Of a DNA stretch of 44,379 bases, positions 15,827 to 24,969 are shown piece by piece (the first letter of the stretch is position 1; each line of letters begins with the position of its first letter). The notes beneath the pieces were generated by a model. The model saw only the letters and a program-made list of their open reading frames with translations, did not search any database and was not told the DNA's origin. This stretch comes from Pseudomonadota bacterium (GTDB lineage: Bacteria; Pseudomonadota; Gammaproteobacteria; Xanthomonadales; Xanthomonadaceae): contig JAEWOJ010000143.1 of assembly GCA_023399815.1 (NCBI GenBank), positions 1 through 44,379 on the forward strand. Reading direction: 5' to 3'. Both the position numbers and the translations under genes were made by a program.

Positions 15827-16965
15827 CCACGGTAGGCATTCTGGGTGGCGGGCAGCTGGCCCGCATGATGGTGCTGGCCGGCGCGCCGCTGGGCCTGCGT
15901 TTCGTGGTGTTCGATCCCGCTGCCGACGCCTGCGCCGGGCAGCTGGCGCCGCTGCAGGTCGGGGCGTTCGACGACACCGCCGCGCTGGCCGAGTTTGCCG
16001 CCAAGGTGGACGTGATCACCTTCGACTTCGAGAACGTGCCGGCCGCCAGTGCGCGCTGGCTGGCCGAACGCCGGCCGGTGTTCCCGAATCCCGCGGCGCT
16101 GGCCGTGGCGCAGGACCGGCTCAGCGAGAAGACGCTGTTCCAGGAACTGGGCATCCCGTTGCCGCCCTTCGCCGATATCCGCAGCCGCGACGAGCTGGCG
16201 GCGAAGGTGGCCGAATTCGGCGTGCCCTGCATCCTCAAGACGCGCCGGCTCGGCTACGACGGCAAGGGCCAGTTCCGCATCCGCAGCGAAGCTGACATCG
16301 ATGCGGCGTGGCAGGCGCTGGGAGCGCAGGCCGAGAAGACCGGGCTGATCCTGGAAGGCTTCGTCGCTTTCGACCGCGAGGTCAGCGTGGTGGCCGTGCG
16401 CAGCCGCGACGGCGAATTCCGCGCCTGGCCGCTGACCGGCAACTGGCATGTCGACGGCGTGCTGTCGGCCAGCCTGGCCCCGGCGGTCGCGACTGCGGCG
16501 CAGCGGGAGGCGGCCATCGGTTATGCGCGCCGCGTGGCCGAACGGCTCGACTACGTGGGCGTGTTCGCGCTGGAGCTGTTCTGCCGTGGCGACGAACTGC
16601 TGGCCAACGAGATGGCGCCGCGCGTGCACAATTCCGGCCACTGGACCAGCGACGGCGCCGAGACCTCGCAGTTCGAGAACCACCTGCGCGCGGTACTCGG
16701 CCTGCCGCTGGGCGATACGCGCGCGCTGGGCCATGCCTGCATGCTCAACTGGATCGGCGCGATGCCCGATGCCAACGCGGTGCTGACCGAGCCGGCGGGC
16801 CACTGGCACGACTACGGCAAGCAGCCGCGCGAAGGCCGCAAGGTGGGGCACGCGAACCTGCGCGACGACGATGCGGCGGCCCTGGCCGATGCATTGGAGC
16901 GGGTGGGGCAAGCCCTGGGGCGCCAGGCGCAGGTCGAGCCGGCGGTGCGCGCGCTGCGGGGCTGA
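15823..16965 (+). CDS. purK: N5-carboxyaminoimidazole ribonucleotide synthase PurK
   Basis: 380 aa ATP-grasp enzyme that converts AIR, ATP and bicarbonate to N5-CAIR. The start is MTTVGILGGGQLARMMVLAG, with the glycine-rich loop of the N-terminal domain. The ATP-grasp centre has CILKTRRLGYDGKGQF, LEGFVAFDREVSVV and the metal-binding stretch ELFCRGDELLANEMAPRVHNSGHWT, written here in blocks. It is the second gene of purEK and no further purine gene follows. Confidence 0.97.
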   Translation: MTTVGILGGGQLARMMVLAGAPLGLRFVVFDPAADACAGQLAPLQVGAFDDTAALAEFAAKVDVITFDFENVPAASARWLAERRPVFPNPAALAVAQDRLSEKTLFQELGIPLPPFADIRSRDELAAKVAEFGVPCILKTRRLGYDGKGQFRIRSEADIDAAWQALGAQAEKTGLILEGFVAFDREVSVVAVRSRDGEFRAWPLTGNWHVDGVLSASLAPAVATAAQREAAIGYARRVAERLDYVGVFALELFCRGDELLANEMAPRVHNSGHWTSDGAETSQFENHLRAVLGLPLGDTRALGHACMLNWIGAMPDANAVLTEPAGHWHDYGKQPREGRKVGHANLRDDDAAALADALERVGQALGRQAQVEPAVRALRG

Positions 16966-17077
16966 TCCGTCGCCGGCCGCGGCGTGTGCGCGACTGCAAC
17001 GCTGCGGCACGTTGCTGTGCGCATCCGGGACAGTCGCATGGTGATAGCGTGGCCTTCCGCATCCACGGAGGACGACC

Positions 17078-17413
17078 ATGCTCGACTGGAATGAATACCG
17101 CCGCGAACTGAAAGGCCGGATCGGCGAACTCGGCAAGCTTTCGCCCGATACGCTCAAGGGCTACCTGACGCTGAGCGGCGCCGGCGCGCAGACCGCGCAC
17201 CTGGATGGCAGGACCCGCGAACTGATCGCGTTGGCGGTGGCGGTGACGACACGCTGCGACGGTTGCATCACCACCCACGTGGATGCGGCGCTGAAGCAGG
17301 GCGCCAGTCGCGAGGAGATTGCCGAGGCGCTGGGCGTGGCGGTGGCGCTCAATGCCGGCGCCGCGCTGGTGTACTCGGCGCGGGTGCTGGATGCGGTGGC
17401 CGCCCACGGTTGA
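17078..17413 (+). CDS. Carboxymuconolactone decarboxylase / AhpD-like protein
   Basis: 111 aa, a single CMD domain. The AhpD-type motif is RCDGCITTHVDAALKQGAS, with the CxxC redox pair and the following His, preceded by LDGRTRELIALAVAVTT. Proteins of this size with CxxC are thiol peroxidase-like or AhpD-like hexamers; the true decarboxylases lack the Cys pair, so an oxidative-stress role is more likely than aromatic degradation. sodB is convergent downstream, which fits but does not prove this. An AGGAC upstream of ATG 17078 gives a fair ribosome binding site. Confidence 0.9.
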   Translation: MLDWNEYRRELKGRIGELGKLSPDTLKGYLTLSGAGAQTAHLDGRTRELIALAVAVTTRCDGCITTHVDAALKQGASREEIAEALGVAVALNAGAALVYSARVLDAVAAHG

Positions 17414-17424
17414 TCGCGGGCGTG

Positions 17425-17452
17425 GGGTCAGGTGACTGCTCGATCCTGACCC
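17425..17452. terminator. Stem-loop between convergent genes
   Basis: GGGTCAGG (17425-17432) and CCTGACCC (17445-17452) form an 8-bp stem with a 12-base loop, 12 bases after the AhpD-like gene. There is no T-run, so terminator function for the convergent pair is only probable. Confidence 0.4.
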
Positions 17453-17528
17453 GCTTGCCGGTAAGACAATCGCAGGCAAAGCCAGCTTCCGCGACTCCCC
17501 CGATCCCGCCAGCGGAATGCCGTCGCGA

Positions 17529-18107
17529 TCAGCGCAGTCGGGCGCCGACGAAATCCCAGTTGACCAGTTTCCAGAACGCCTGCAGGTAACGTGCCCGGTC
17601 GTTCTGGAGGTCGGTGTAGTAGGCGTGTTCCCACAGGTCGCAGGCCAGCAGTGGTGTGCTGTCGCCGGTCAGCGGCGTATTCGCGTTGCGGGTGGTGACG
17701 ATGGCCAGGCGGCCGTCCGGATGCTGCACCAGCCACGCCCAGCCGGAGCCGAACACGGCCAGCGCGGCGCGGTCGAATTCCTCGCGCAGCTTCTGCGTGT
17801 CGCCGAACTGCCGGGTGATGCGCTCGGCCAGTGCGTCCTGCGGCTCGGTGCCGGGCCGCGAATGCAGGCACTGCCAGTAGAAGGCGTGGTTCCAGGCCTG
17901 GGCGGCGGCCTCGAACAGGCTGCCCTGGCTGTTGCGGACGATCTCCTCCAGCGACAGGCCGTCCAGTTCGGTGCCGGCGATGCGCGCGTTGACCACTTCC
18001 ACGTAGGCGCGCTGGTGGCAGCCGTGGTGCAGGTCCAGGGTGTCGGCCGAGAAGTGGGGCAGCAGGGCGGTGCGCGGGTAGGGCAGGTCGGGCAGGTCGA
18101 CGGGCAT
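17529..18107 (-). CDS. sodB: Superoxide dismutase, Fe type
   Basis: 192 aa. Metal ligands fall at His27, His74, Asp157 and His161, each one residue on from E. coli SodB. Gln70 in AAAQAWNHAFYW is at the position that marks the Fe-type enzyme (Mn enzymes carry the equivalent Gln elsewhere). The second-shell Tyr is in HQRAYV. It dismutates superoxide in the cytoplasm. One oddity is LHHGCHQ, with Cys where E. coli has Lys next to the outer-sphere His. The gene is divergent from grxD, with 124 bases between the starts. Confidence 0.97.
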   Translation of the reverse strand: MPVDLPDLPYPRTALLPHFSADTLDLHHGCHQRAYVEVVNARIAGTELDGLSLEEIVRNSQGSLFEAAAQAWNHAFYWQCLHSRPGTEPQDALAERITRQFGDTQKLREEFDRAALAVFGSGWAWLVQHPDGRLAIVTTRNANTPLTGDSTPLLACDLWEHAYYTDLQNDRARYLQAFWKLVNWDFVGARLR

Positions 18108-18231
18108 GGTCCGTTTCTTTTCTGTCTGGGGCGCCGGGAGCCGGCTGGCTCGGCTTACAATCGGCAGCCACGGAAGAAGAGTCTATCCGACCGGGACGGG
18201 CCGTTCTTTCGCAGCAGCAGGGAGAATTCCA

Positions 18232-18552
18232 ATGGCGGTGATGGAGCAAATCCAGGCGGAGGTGGAGCAGCATCCCCTCGTCCTGTTCATGAAGGGAACG
18301 CCGCAGTATCCGATGTGCGGGTTCTCCAGCCGGGCCGTGCAGGCATTGCTGGCGGCGGGCGCGGTCAACCTGCGCACCATCAACGTGCTCGAGTTCCCGG
18401 AAGTGCGCGCCAACCTGCCGCGCTATTCCAATTGGCCGACGTTCCCGCAGTTCTTCATGCACGGCGAACTGATCGGCGGCTGCGACATCATCCTCGAACT
18501 GCTGGAATCCGGCGAACTCAAGCGCATCGTCGCCGAGGCGGGCCAGGCGTGA
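18232..18552 (+). CDS. grxD: Monothiol glutaredoxin, CGFS type (Grx4)
   Basis: 106 aa. The active site is C29-G-F-S in GTPQYPMCGFSSRAVQ, and other glutathione-binding parts are WPTFPQFFMHGELIGGCDI. CGFS glutaredoxins bind a glutathione-ligated 2Fe-2S cluster and act in Fe-S delivery and iron sensing rather than in disulfide reduction. ATG 18232 is preceded by GGGAGA at the right distance, so upstream in-frame sequence was excluded. The stop overlaps the GTG start of the SDR gene. A TACAAT at 18156-18161 may be the -10 of its promoter. Confidence 0.97.
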   Translation: MAVMEQIQAEVEQHPLVLFMKGTPQYPMCGFSSRAVQALLAAGAVNLRTINVLEFPEVRANLPRYSNWPTFPQFFMHGELIGGCDIILELLESGELKRIVAEAGQA

Positions 18553-19310
18553 GTGCGCGACCGATGGATGCCGGCAGCGATCCCGGCCTGGAAGGCCAGC
18601 GCCTGGAGGGGCGCGTGGTGTTGGTGGCCGGGGCCGCCGGCGGCCTGGGTGCGGCCGCGACGCGTGCCTGTGCGGCCGCGGGCGCCACCGTGGTGCTGCT
18701 GGGGCGCAAGGTCGCCAAGCTCAACCGCGTCTATGACAGCGCCGCGCAGCTTGGCCCCGAGCCGCTGCTCTATCCGCTGGACATGGAAGGCGCCTCGCCC
18801 GACGACTACGCCGCGCTGGCCGGGCGCCTGGAATCGGAGGTCGGCCGGCTGGATGGCCTGCTGCACTGCGCGGCCGACTTCGCCGGCCTGACCCCCTTCG
18901 CGCTGGGCGACCCGGCGGCCTTCGCCCGCGCCATCCACGTCAACCTCACCGCCCGCGCCTGGCTCACCCAGGCCTGCCTGCCGCTGCTGCGCCAGCGCGA
19001 GGATGCGGCGGTGGTGTTCGCCCTCGACGACCCGCAGCGGGTCGGCCAGGCCTATTGGGGCGGCTACGGCGTGGCCCAGTACGGACTGCGGGGCCTGCTG
19101 GACACGCTGCATCACGAGCTGCGCGGTGGCCCGGTGCGGGTCAGCGGACTGCAGCCGCGCCCCATGCGCACTCCGTTGCGGGCGCGCGCATTCACTCATG
19201 AGACCGACTACGCGCCGGTCGATCCGGCGGCCTGCGCCGATGCCTGCGTGCAGCTGCTGGCGAGCGACGGCGCATCCTGGCGCGGCAAGGTGATGGAACT
19301 GCACGGATGA
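18549..19310 (+). CDS. SDR-fold protein (YciK-like) with altered catalytic residues
   Basis: 253 aa with a Rossmann fold. The cofactor loop is VAGAAGGLGAA, and an LLHCAADF segment stands where NNAG usually is. The catalytic Tyr is kept (Tyr173 in AYWGGYGVAQYG), but the YxxxK lysine is Gln177 and the usual Ser region reads FALDDPQRVG with no Ser. The protein may bind NAD(P) without classical SDR catalysis. The GTG start overlaps the grxD stop (GTGA); ATG 18564 is an alternative lacking a ribosome binding site. It overlaps the MarC gene by four bases, so grxD, this gene and the MarC gene form one tight operon. Confidence 0.82.
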   Translation: MSARPMDAGSDPGLEGQRLEGRVVLVAGAAGGLGAAATRACAAAGATVVLLGRKVAKLNRVYDSAAQLGPEPLLYPLDMEGASPDDYAALAGRLESEVGRLDGLLHCAADFAGLTPFALGDPAAFARAIHVNLTARAWLTQACLPLLRQREDAAVVFALDDPQRVGQAYWGGYGVAQYGLRGLLDTLHHELRGGPVRVSGLQPRPMRTPLRARAFTHETDYAPVDPAACADACVQLLASDGASWRGKVMELHG

Positions 19311-19900
19311 CCGTTCTCTCGGCCGCGCTGCTGCTGTTCCTGATCCTGGACCCGCTGGGCAACATCCCGGTGTTCCTCAGCCTGCTCAAGCCGCTGCCGG
19401 CCAAGCGCCAGAGCGTGGTGCTGCGGCGCGAGCTGCTGATCGCGCTGGCGGTGCTGATGGCTTTCCTGTGGGGCGGCAAGTACGCGCTGGAACTGATGCA
19501 CCTGCGCCAGGAATCGGTCGCCATCGCCGGCGGCATCGTGCTGTTCCTGATCGGTATCCGTATGATCTTTCCCCGGCCGGAAGGATTGATGGGGGCGGTG
19601 CCGGACGGGGAGCCCTTCATCGTGCCGATGGCGATACCGCTGGTGGCCGGGCCGTCGGGGATGGCGGCGGTCATGTTGATGGGCAGCAACGAGCCGGACC
19701 GGCTGGGGGAGTGGAGCCTGGCACTGCTGCTGGCCTGGGGGGCGACGGCGGCGATCCTGATGTCGGCCACGCTGCTCTACAGGCTGCTGGGGGCACGCGC
19801 GCTGACGGCGCTGGAGCGCCTGATGGGCATGCTGCTTGTCGCGATTTCCGTACAGATGTTGCTGGACGGTGTCGCCACCTATCTGGCGTCGATTCCGTAA
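19307..19900 (+). CDS. MarC-family integral membrane protein
   Basis: 197 aa, six hydrophobic segments. The family hallmarks are FLILDPLGNIPVFLSLLK near the N-terminus, the ALRRE-like VVLRRELLIAL, and IVPMAIPLVAGPSGMAAVM in the middle. It is an inner-membrane protein with transporter-like topology. The old link of E. coli MarC to multidrug resistance has not held up and function is unknown. It is translationally coupled to the SDR-like gene by an ATGA overlap. Confidence 0.92.
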   Translation: MTVLSAALLLFLILDPLGNIPVFLSLLKPLPAKRQSVVLRRELLIALAVLMAFLWGGKYALELMHLRQESVAIAGGIVLFLIGIRMIFPRPEGLMGAVPDGEPFIVPMAIPLVAGPSGMAAVMLMGSNEPDRLGEWSLALLLAWGATAAILMSATLLYRLLGARALTALERLMGMLLVAISVQMLLDGVATYLASIP

Positions 19901-19963
19901 GTCGTTGATTCGATTGTTCCGGTTTTGCTGCACTGCAAGAACGCTGTCTTGCTACGGTCATAT

Positions 19964-19991
19964 TTGCCGCTTACCGTGTTAACCTTATCTT
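19964..19991 (+). promoter_or_regulatory. Possible promoter and leader of the Oar-like receptor gene
   Basis: TTGCCG (19964-19969) and TATCTT (19986-19991) are 16 bases apart in an unusually AT-rich patch of the 217-base gap after the MarC gene. TTAACC occurs twice around the -10. The leader contains an imperfect hairpin (ATCAG 20041-20045 to CTGAT 20065-20069), followed nine bases later by seven T (20078-20084), a terminator-like feature 34 bases before the start codon. Confidence 0.35.
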
Positions 19992-20117
19992 AACCGTTGC
20001 GTATGTAACCGCCGCGGAAGGTACCCCCAGATTCAAGCCGATCAGGCGCCCGGTGGCCCCGGGGCTGATGGATCGCGTTTTTTTCCCAATCGCCAACTCG
20101 TATCGAGGCTACCCAGA

Positions 20118-23100
20118 ATGAACCACCCTCGCATCCGGATGTCCAAGCTTGCCCTTGGTCTCGTTGCCGCTCTCGCGGCCGCGCCGGCTTTCGCCCAGAG
20201 CACTTCCGCCGGTGTCGGCGGCCAGGTCACCAGCAACGGCGGTTCGCCGGTGGCCGGTGCCGAAGTCACCATCACCCACGTCGAGTCGGGCACGGTCAGC
20301 CGCGCCACCACCGATGCGTCGGGTCGTTACGTCGCGCGCGGCCTGCGCGTGGGTGGTCCGTACACCATCACCATCACCAAGCCGGGTGAAGGCACCAAGA
20401 CGGAAGAGGGTGTCTACCTCGACCTGAACAAGGTCAGCAGTGTCGATGCGCAGCTGGGGCAGGCGGATGCCGTCACCCTGGGCGACATCACCGTGGTCGC
20501 CTCGCGCGAAGCGATGGCCGTCTTCAACCCGGACAACAAGGGCGTGGGTACCTCGGTCAGCGGCCGTCAGCTGGAACTGACGCCGCAGACCAACCGTTCG
20601 CTGGACGACGTCGCTCGCCTCGATCCGCGCATCGCCATTACCGATGCCGGCACCGGCCGCATCTCCGTGGCGGGCCTGAACAACCGCTACAACAACATCA
20701 CCGTCGATGGCCTGGGCCAGAACGATCCGTTCGGTCTGAACAGCAACGGCATGCCCTACACCGGCTCGCCGATCTCGACCGACACCATTGCCGCCTACGA
20801 CATCAAGGTCAGCGACTACGACGTGGCGCAGGACAGCATCGGCGCCAGCATCAATGCCGTCACCAAGTCCGGTACCAACGAGTTCCATGGTTCGGCCTAC
20901 TACGTCTTCAAGAATGCCGACAACATGGTCGGCAAGAACCCGGTGACGGACCAGAAGTACACCAAGTTCGACAAGGACGAGACCAAGGGCTTCACCCTGG
21001 GCGGTCCGATCATCAAGGACAAGCTGTTCTTCTTCGGTTCGTTCGAAGAGCAGAACGTCACCGGCCTGGCGGGCGATGCGGTCAGCTCCGCGACGGTCGA
21101 AAGCGGCAAGGTCTCCAAGGCTGACATCGACGCGGTCATTGCCGCTGCCAAGGCCAAGGGCATGGAGCCGGGCAACTACAGCGGCGGCCTGGGCGTCGAG
21201 CTGAGCCTGAAGCGCTACCTGGGCAAGATCGACTGGAACATCAGCGACTACCACCGCGCCAGCCTGACCTACCAGCAGACCGAGGAAACCCTGCCGTCGC
21301 CGTACGACCAGGCTTCCAACTTCGTTATCTTCGACTCGCGCTGGTACACCAAGAACAGCACCACCAAGAACACCAGCCTGCAGCTGTTCAGTGACTGGTC
21401 CGACAACTTCAGCACCGAAGTCAAGGTCAGCCAGCAGAAGTTCGACCAGATTGCCGGCAACGCCTTCAACAATGGCCCGACCGTCAACATCGGTACCATC
21501 GGCTCCACGACCAGCCAGCAGTACAACAGCAGCCAAGGCGGCATCCGCTTCGGCGAAGACCGCAACCGCCACGAGAACGCGATCAATACGAAGAAGACCA
21601 CCGCGTCGATCTTCGGTACCTGGTACGCGGGCGACCACACGGTGAAGATGGGCTTCGACTGGCTGAAGACCGAAGCGCTGAACCTGTATGGCCGTGACCT
21701 GCACGGCGTGTACAGCTACGACAGCGTTGCCGATTTCATCGCGGGCAACTACTACCGCTACGACGTGCGCCGTCCGGCCACCTACGATGCGGCGACCGGC
21801 ACCTTCACGGTGACGGACGATGAAATGAGCACCGCCGCTGCGGTGAGCATGAGCCAGTTGAGCCCGTTCATCCAGGACACCTGGCAGGTCAACGACCAGC
21901 TTTCGTTGATGTACGGTCTTCGCGTCAACATCCCGAAGGGTGATGGCCAGCCGCCGGAAAAGCCGGGGTTCGAAGACACCTTCGGCTTCCCGAACAACTA
22001 CAAGCTGGGCAGCAAGAACAAGGTGGTGATGCCGCGCTTCGCGTTCAACTACACCTTCGATACCCCGCGCTATTCGCAGTTGCGCGGTGGCGCCGGCCTG
22101 TTCCAGAGCGTGCCGCCCTACGTGTGGCTGGCCAACCCGTTCCAGAACAACGGCGTGAACGCGGTTGCCTTCTGTGCCTACCGGACCGCGGCCACGGTGT
22201 CCGGGTGCGTGAACACCATCGGCAACCCGGCGTTTGATCCCAGCTCCGATCCGCACAACCAGCCGATCCCGTCCACGATCACGGCCGCTGGCGGCGCACG
22301 TTCGCAGGTCGATGCGATCGACCCGGACTTCAAGATGCCGACCATGTGGAAGATCAGCCTGGGCTACGACGCCGAGCTGCCGTGGTGGGGGCTGATCGGT
22401 ACCGCCGAGGTCCAGCATTTCCGTGCCAAGGATGCGGTGTTCTACAACGCGCTGAACATCGGTACCCCGAACGGCAAGCTGCTGGACGGTCGTGACAGCT
22501 ATTGGGTCACCATGGGCGGCACCGCCAAGAACAACGGCATGCTCCCGGGCTATACCAACAACTCCACGGTGTTGACCAATACCGACGAGGGCAGGTCCAC
22601 CGCCCTTACCTTTGCCTTGAACAAGCCGATGAGCAATGGCTGGTATGGCAATGTCAGCGTGACGTGGACGGATGCGACCGAGGTGGGCTCCGATACCTCG
22701 TCGCAGGCCTGGTCCAGCTACCAGTTCGTGTCGCGCCTGAACCCGAACGAGAACATCGCAAAGACCGCTACCCAGCAGATCCGCACCCAGCTCAAGGCTT
22801 CGCTGGGTTGGGAACATGCGTTCTTCGGCGACTACAAGACCAGCATTGCGGCTTACTACAATGGCCACAGCGGCCTGCCCTACACCTGGCTGATCAACGG
22901 CGACCTGAACGGCGATGGCGTCTTCCAGGATCCGGCGTACATTCCGTTGGTGAACGACCCGATCGTGAGCTATGGCACGGCCAGCCAGGCGCAGATCGAT
23001 GCGTTCAATGCCTTCATCGACAGCAACCCCTACCTGGCCGCGCACCGGGGCAAGGTCGTCGAGCGCAACGGCGCCCGCGCACCGTGGGTCAACCAGATGG

Positions 23101-23426
23101 ACGTGGGCATCCAGCAGGAACTGCCGGGGCTGTTCAAGAAGCACAAGTCCGTCATCCGCCTGGACATCTACAACTTCCTGAACCTGCTGAACAAGGATTG
23201 GGGCATCACCGAGATGGTTCCGGGTGGTTTCGATACCCGTTACCTGGCCTCGATGGGCAACTCGGTCCGTGCCGATGGCGGTTATGTCTACGACCTGGGC
23301 AAGCCCACGGCCACCAACCTGCTGCCGAACACCCAGCAGCTCGGGGTGTACGAATCCAACGCGGTTTTCCAGAACCGTACGGTTTCGCTGTGGTCGCTGC
23401 TCCTGACCGTGCGTTACGAGTTCTGA
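20118..23426 (+). CDS. Oar-like TonB-dependent receptor
   Basis: 1102 aa outer-membrane protein. The signal peptide ends APAFAQS (about residue 26). A carboxypeptidase-regulatory-like beta-sandwich (about 30-115, SNGGSPVAGAEVTITHVESG) precedes the plug domain (about 120-260, with GLNNRYNNITVDGLGQND and SIGASINAVTKSGTNEFHGS, read in blocks). The 22-strand-type barrel ends in LLTVRYEF; the terminal Phe is the assembly signal of outer-membrane barrels. This architecture is that of Oar and related receptors, which are abundant in Xanthomonadaceae and Myxococcus. The substrate is unknown, and proteins or peptides have been proposed for relatives. It is monocistronic, with its own leader and a strong terminator. 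Confidence 0.93.
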   Translation: MNHPRIRMSKLALGLVAALAAAPAFAQSTSAGVGGQVTSNGGSPVAGAEVTITHVESGTVSRATTDASGRYVARGLRVGGPYTITITKPGEGTKTEEGVYLDLNKVSSVDAQLGQADAVTLGDITVVASREAMAVFNPDNKGVGTSVSGRQLELTPQTNRSLDDVARLDPRIAITDAGTGRISVAGLNNRYNNITVDGLGQNDPFGLNSNGMPYTGSPISTDTIAAYDIKVSDYDVAQDSIGASINAVTKSGTNEFHGSAYYVFKNADNMVGKNPVTDQKYTKFDKDETKGFTLGGPIIKDKLFFFGSFEEQNVTGLAGDAVSSATVESGKVSKADIDAVIAAAKAKGMEPGNYSGGLGVELSLKRYLGKIDWNISDYHRASLTYQQTEETLPSPYDQASNFVIFDSRWYTKNSTTKNTSLQLFSDWSDNFSTEVKVSQQKFDQIAGNAFNNGPTVNIGTIGSTTSQQYNSSQGGIRFGEDRNRHENAINTKKTTASIFGTWYAGDHTVKMGFDWLKTEALNLYGRDLHGVYSYDSVADFIAGNYYRYDVRRPATYDAATGTFTVTDDEMSTAAAVSMSQLSPFIQDTWQVNDQLSLMYGLRVNIPKGDGQPPEKPGFEDTFGFPNNYKLGSKNKVVMPRFAFNYTFDTPRYSQLRGGAGLFQSVPPYVWLANPFQNNGVNAVAFCAYRTAATVSGCVNTIGNPAFDPSSDPHNQPIPSTITAAGGARSQVDAIDPDFKMPTMWKISLGYDAELPWWGLIGTAEVQHFRAKDAVFYNALNIGTPNGKLLDGRDSYWVTMGGTAKNNGMLPGYTNNSTVLTNTDEGRSTALTFALNKPMSNGWYGNVSVTWTDATEVGSDTSSQAWSSYQFVSRLNPNENIAKTATQQIRTQLKASLGWEHAFFGDYKTSIAAYYNGHSGLPYTWLINGDLNGDGVFQDPAYIPLVNDPIVSYGTASQAQIDAFNAFIDSNPYLAAHRGKVVERNGARAPWVNQMDVGIQQELPGLFKKHKSVIRLDIYNFLNLLNKDWGITEMVPGGFDTRYLASMGNSVRADGGYVYDLGKPTATNLLPNTQQLGVYESNAVFQNRTVSLWSLLLTVRYEF

Positions 23427-23454
23427 TGACCTGACAGGTCAGTGCTGTACATGG

Positions 23455-23488
23455 AAACGGCCGGGGCAACCCGGCCGTTTTCTTTTTG
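23455..23488 (+). terminator. Strong intrinsic terminator after the receptor gene
   Basis: AAACGGCCGGG (23455-23465), GCAA loop, CCCGGCCGTTT (23470-23480), then TCTTTTT: an 11-bp perfect stem with a GNRA-type loop and T-run. A small dyad TGACCT/AGGTCA (23427-23441) lies just before it. Confidence 0.95.
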
Positions 23489-23533
23489 ATGGGGGCAGCG
23501 CTACATTCGACCAACTATGAAGTGGAACCGGTA

Positions 23534-24928
23534 ATGGAAATGACGACGAAAGAAATGGTGGCGCGGGCGCTGCCGGTGCAGGACGCGCGGATCTACCCGC
23601 GCGGTGGTCTGGACGTGCTGTCGCGGGCGGAGGTGGCGCGCCTGCGCGACGCGTCCAGCGGCGGCATGCACGAACTGCTGCGGCGCTGCGCGCTGGCGGT
23701 GCTCACCAGCGGCAGCGCGTCGGACGACCCGCGCGCCGCGCGCGACCTCTATCCGGATTTCGACATCCAGGTCGCCCAGCAGGACCGCGGCGTCCGCATC
23801 GACCTGAGCAACGCCCCGGCGATGGCCTTCGTCGACGGCGAGATCATCCGCGGCATCGCCGAACTGCTGTTCTCCGTCGTGCGCGACCTGGCCTACATGG
23901 CCATCGAGCTTGGGCCGGAATACGCCTCGGACCTGGAAACGTCCGAAGGCATCACCAATGCAGTGTTCGGCGTGCTGCGCAACGCCCGCGTCCTGCAGCC
24001 CAGCGAGCCGAACCTGGTGGTGTGCTGGGGCGGCCATTCGATTTCCCGCGACGAATATCTGCATACCAAGCAGGTCGGCTACGAGCTGGGCCTGCGCGGC
24101 CTGGACATCTGCACCGGCTGCGGCCCGGGTGCGATGAAGGGGCCGATGAAGGGCGCGACGATCGCCCATGCCAAGCAGCGCAGGAACAACACGCGCTACA
24201 TCGGCATCACCGAGCCGGGCATCATCGCCGCCGAGTCGCCGAACCCAATCGTCAACCACCTGGTGATCATGCCGGACATCGAGAAACGCCTGGAGGCGTT
24301 CGTCCGCATGGGCCACGGCATCATCGTCTTCCCGGGCGGCGTCGGTACCGCCGAGGAAATCCTGTACCTGCTGGGCATCCTGCTGCGCGATGAGAACAGG
24401 GCGCTGCCGTTCCCGCTGATCCTCAGCGGTCCGACCGTCGCTGCGCCCTATTTCGAGCAGATCGACCAGTTCATACGGCTGACGCTGGGCGAGGAAGCTG
24501 CCAACCGTTACGAGATCATCATCGGCGATCCGGTCGCCGTGGCCCGCCGCATGGCGCAGGGCATCAAGCGGGTGCGCGAGTACCGGCTGGCGCACAAGGA
24601 TTCCTTCTTCTTCAACTGGTCGGTGGAAATCCCGAGGGAGTACCAGCAGCCGTTCGCGCCCACGCACGAGGCGATGGCGGCGCTTGATCTGCACCACGGA
24701 CGCTCCGCGCCGGAACTGGCCGCCGATCTGCGACGCGCGTTCTCGGGCATCGTGGCCGGCAACGTCAAGGAGGACAGCATGCGGCGGATCGAGGAGTTCG
24801 GGCCGTTCAGGATCCACGGCGACCCGGGCATGATGCAGGCGCTGGACGCGTTGCTGCGCGCCTTCGTCGACCAGCGGCGCATGAAGATTTCCGGCGAGTA
24901 CCATCCCTGCTATCAGGTCGTGACCTGA
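23534..24928 (+). CDS. ppnN: Nucleotide 5'-monophosphate nucleosidase PpnN (LOG family)
   Basis: 464 aa from ATG 23534; E. coli PpnN (YgdH) is 454. It hydrolyses purine and pyrimidine nucleoside monophosphates to base and ribose 5-phosphate, and in E. coli is stimulated by (p)ppGpp. The central LOG domain has VVCWGGHSISRDEY, CTGCGPGAMKGPMKGA and the hallmark IIVFPGGVGTAEEILYLLG. The N-terminal part (ARIYPRGGLDVLSRAEVARL) and the C-terminal PpnN-specific domain are both present, so this is the long PpnN rather than a short LOG cytokinin-type enzyme. ATG 23540 is an alternative start. It is convergent with the histidine kinase gene. Confidence 0.95.
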   Translation: MEMTTKEMVARALPVQDARIYPRGGLDVLSRAEVARLRDASSGGMHELLRRCALAVLTSGSASDDPRAARDLYPDFDIQVAQQDRGVRIDLSNAPAMAFVDGEIIRGIAELLFSVVRDLAYMAIELGPEYASDLETSEGITNAVFGVLRNARVLQPSEPNLVVCWGGHSISRDEYLHTKQVGYELGLRGLDICTGCGPGAMKGPMKGATIAHAKQRRNNTRYIGITEPGIIAAESPNPIVNHLVIMPDIEKRLEAFVRMGHGIIVFPGGVGTAEEILYLLGILLRDENRALPFPLILSGPTVAAPYFEQIDQFIRLTLGEEAANRYEIIIGDPVAVARRMAQGIKRVREYRLAHKDSFFFNWSVEIPREYQQPFAPTHEAMAALDLHHGRSAPELAADLRRAFSGIVAGNVKEDSMRRIEEFGPFRIHGDPGMMQALDALLRAFVDQRRMKISGEYHPCYQVVT

Positions 24929-24969
24929 GCGGACAGGCGGTTTGAGCGTTGTACGGGCCCGGGCTGCGG

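Noticed and set aside
20109..23144. A 1011-codon open frame on the minus strand opposite the receptor gene
   Set aside because: It is a shadow of a high-GC coding sequence: composition is dominated by Val/Ala/Asp/Arg without family motifs, and the plus strand encodes a complete receptor with signal peptide and terminal Phe.
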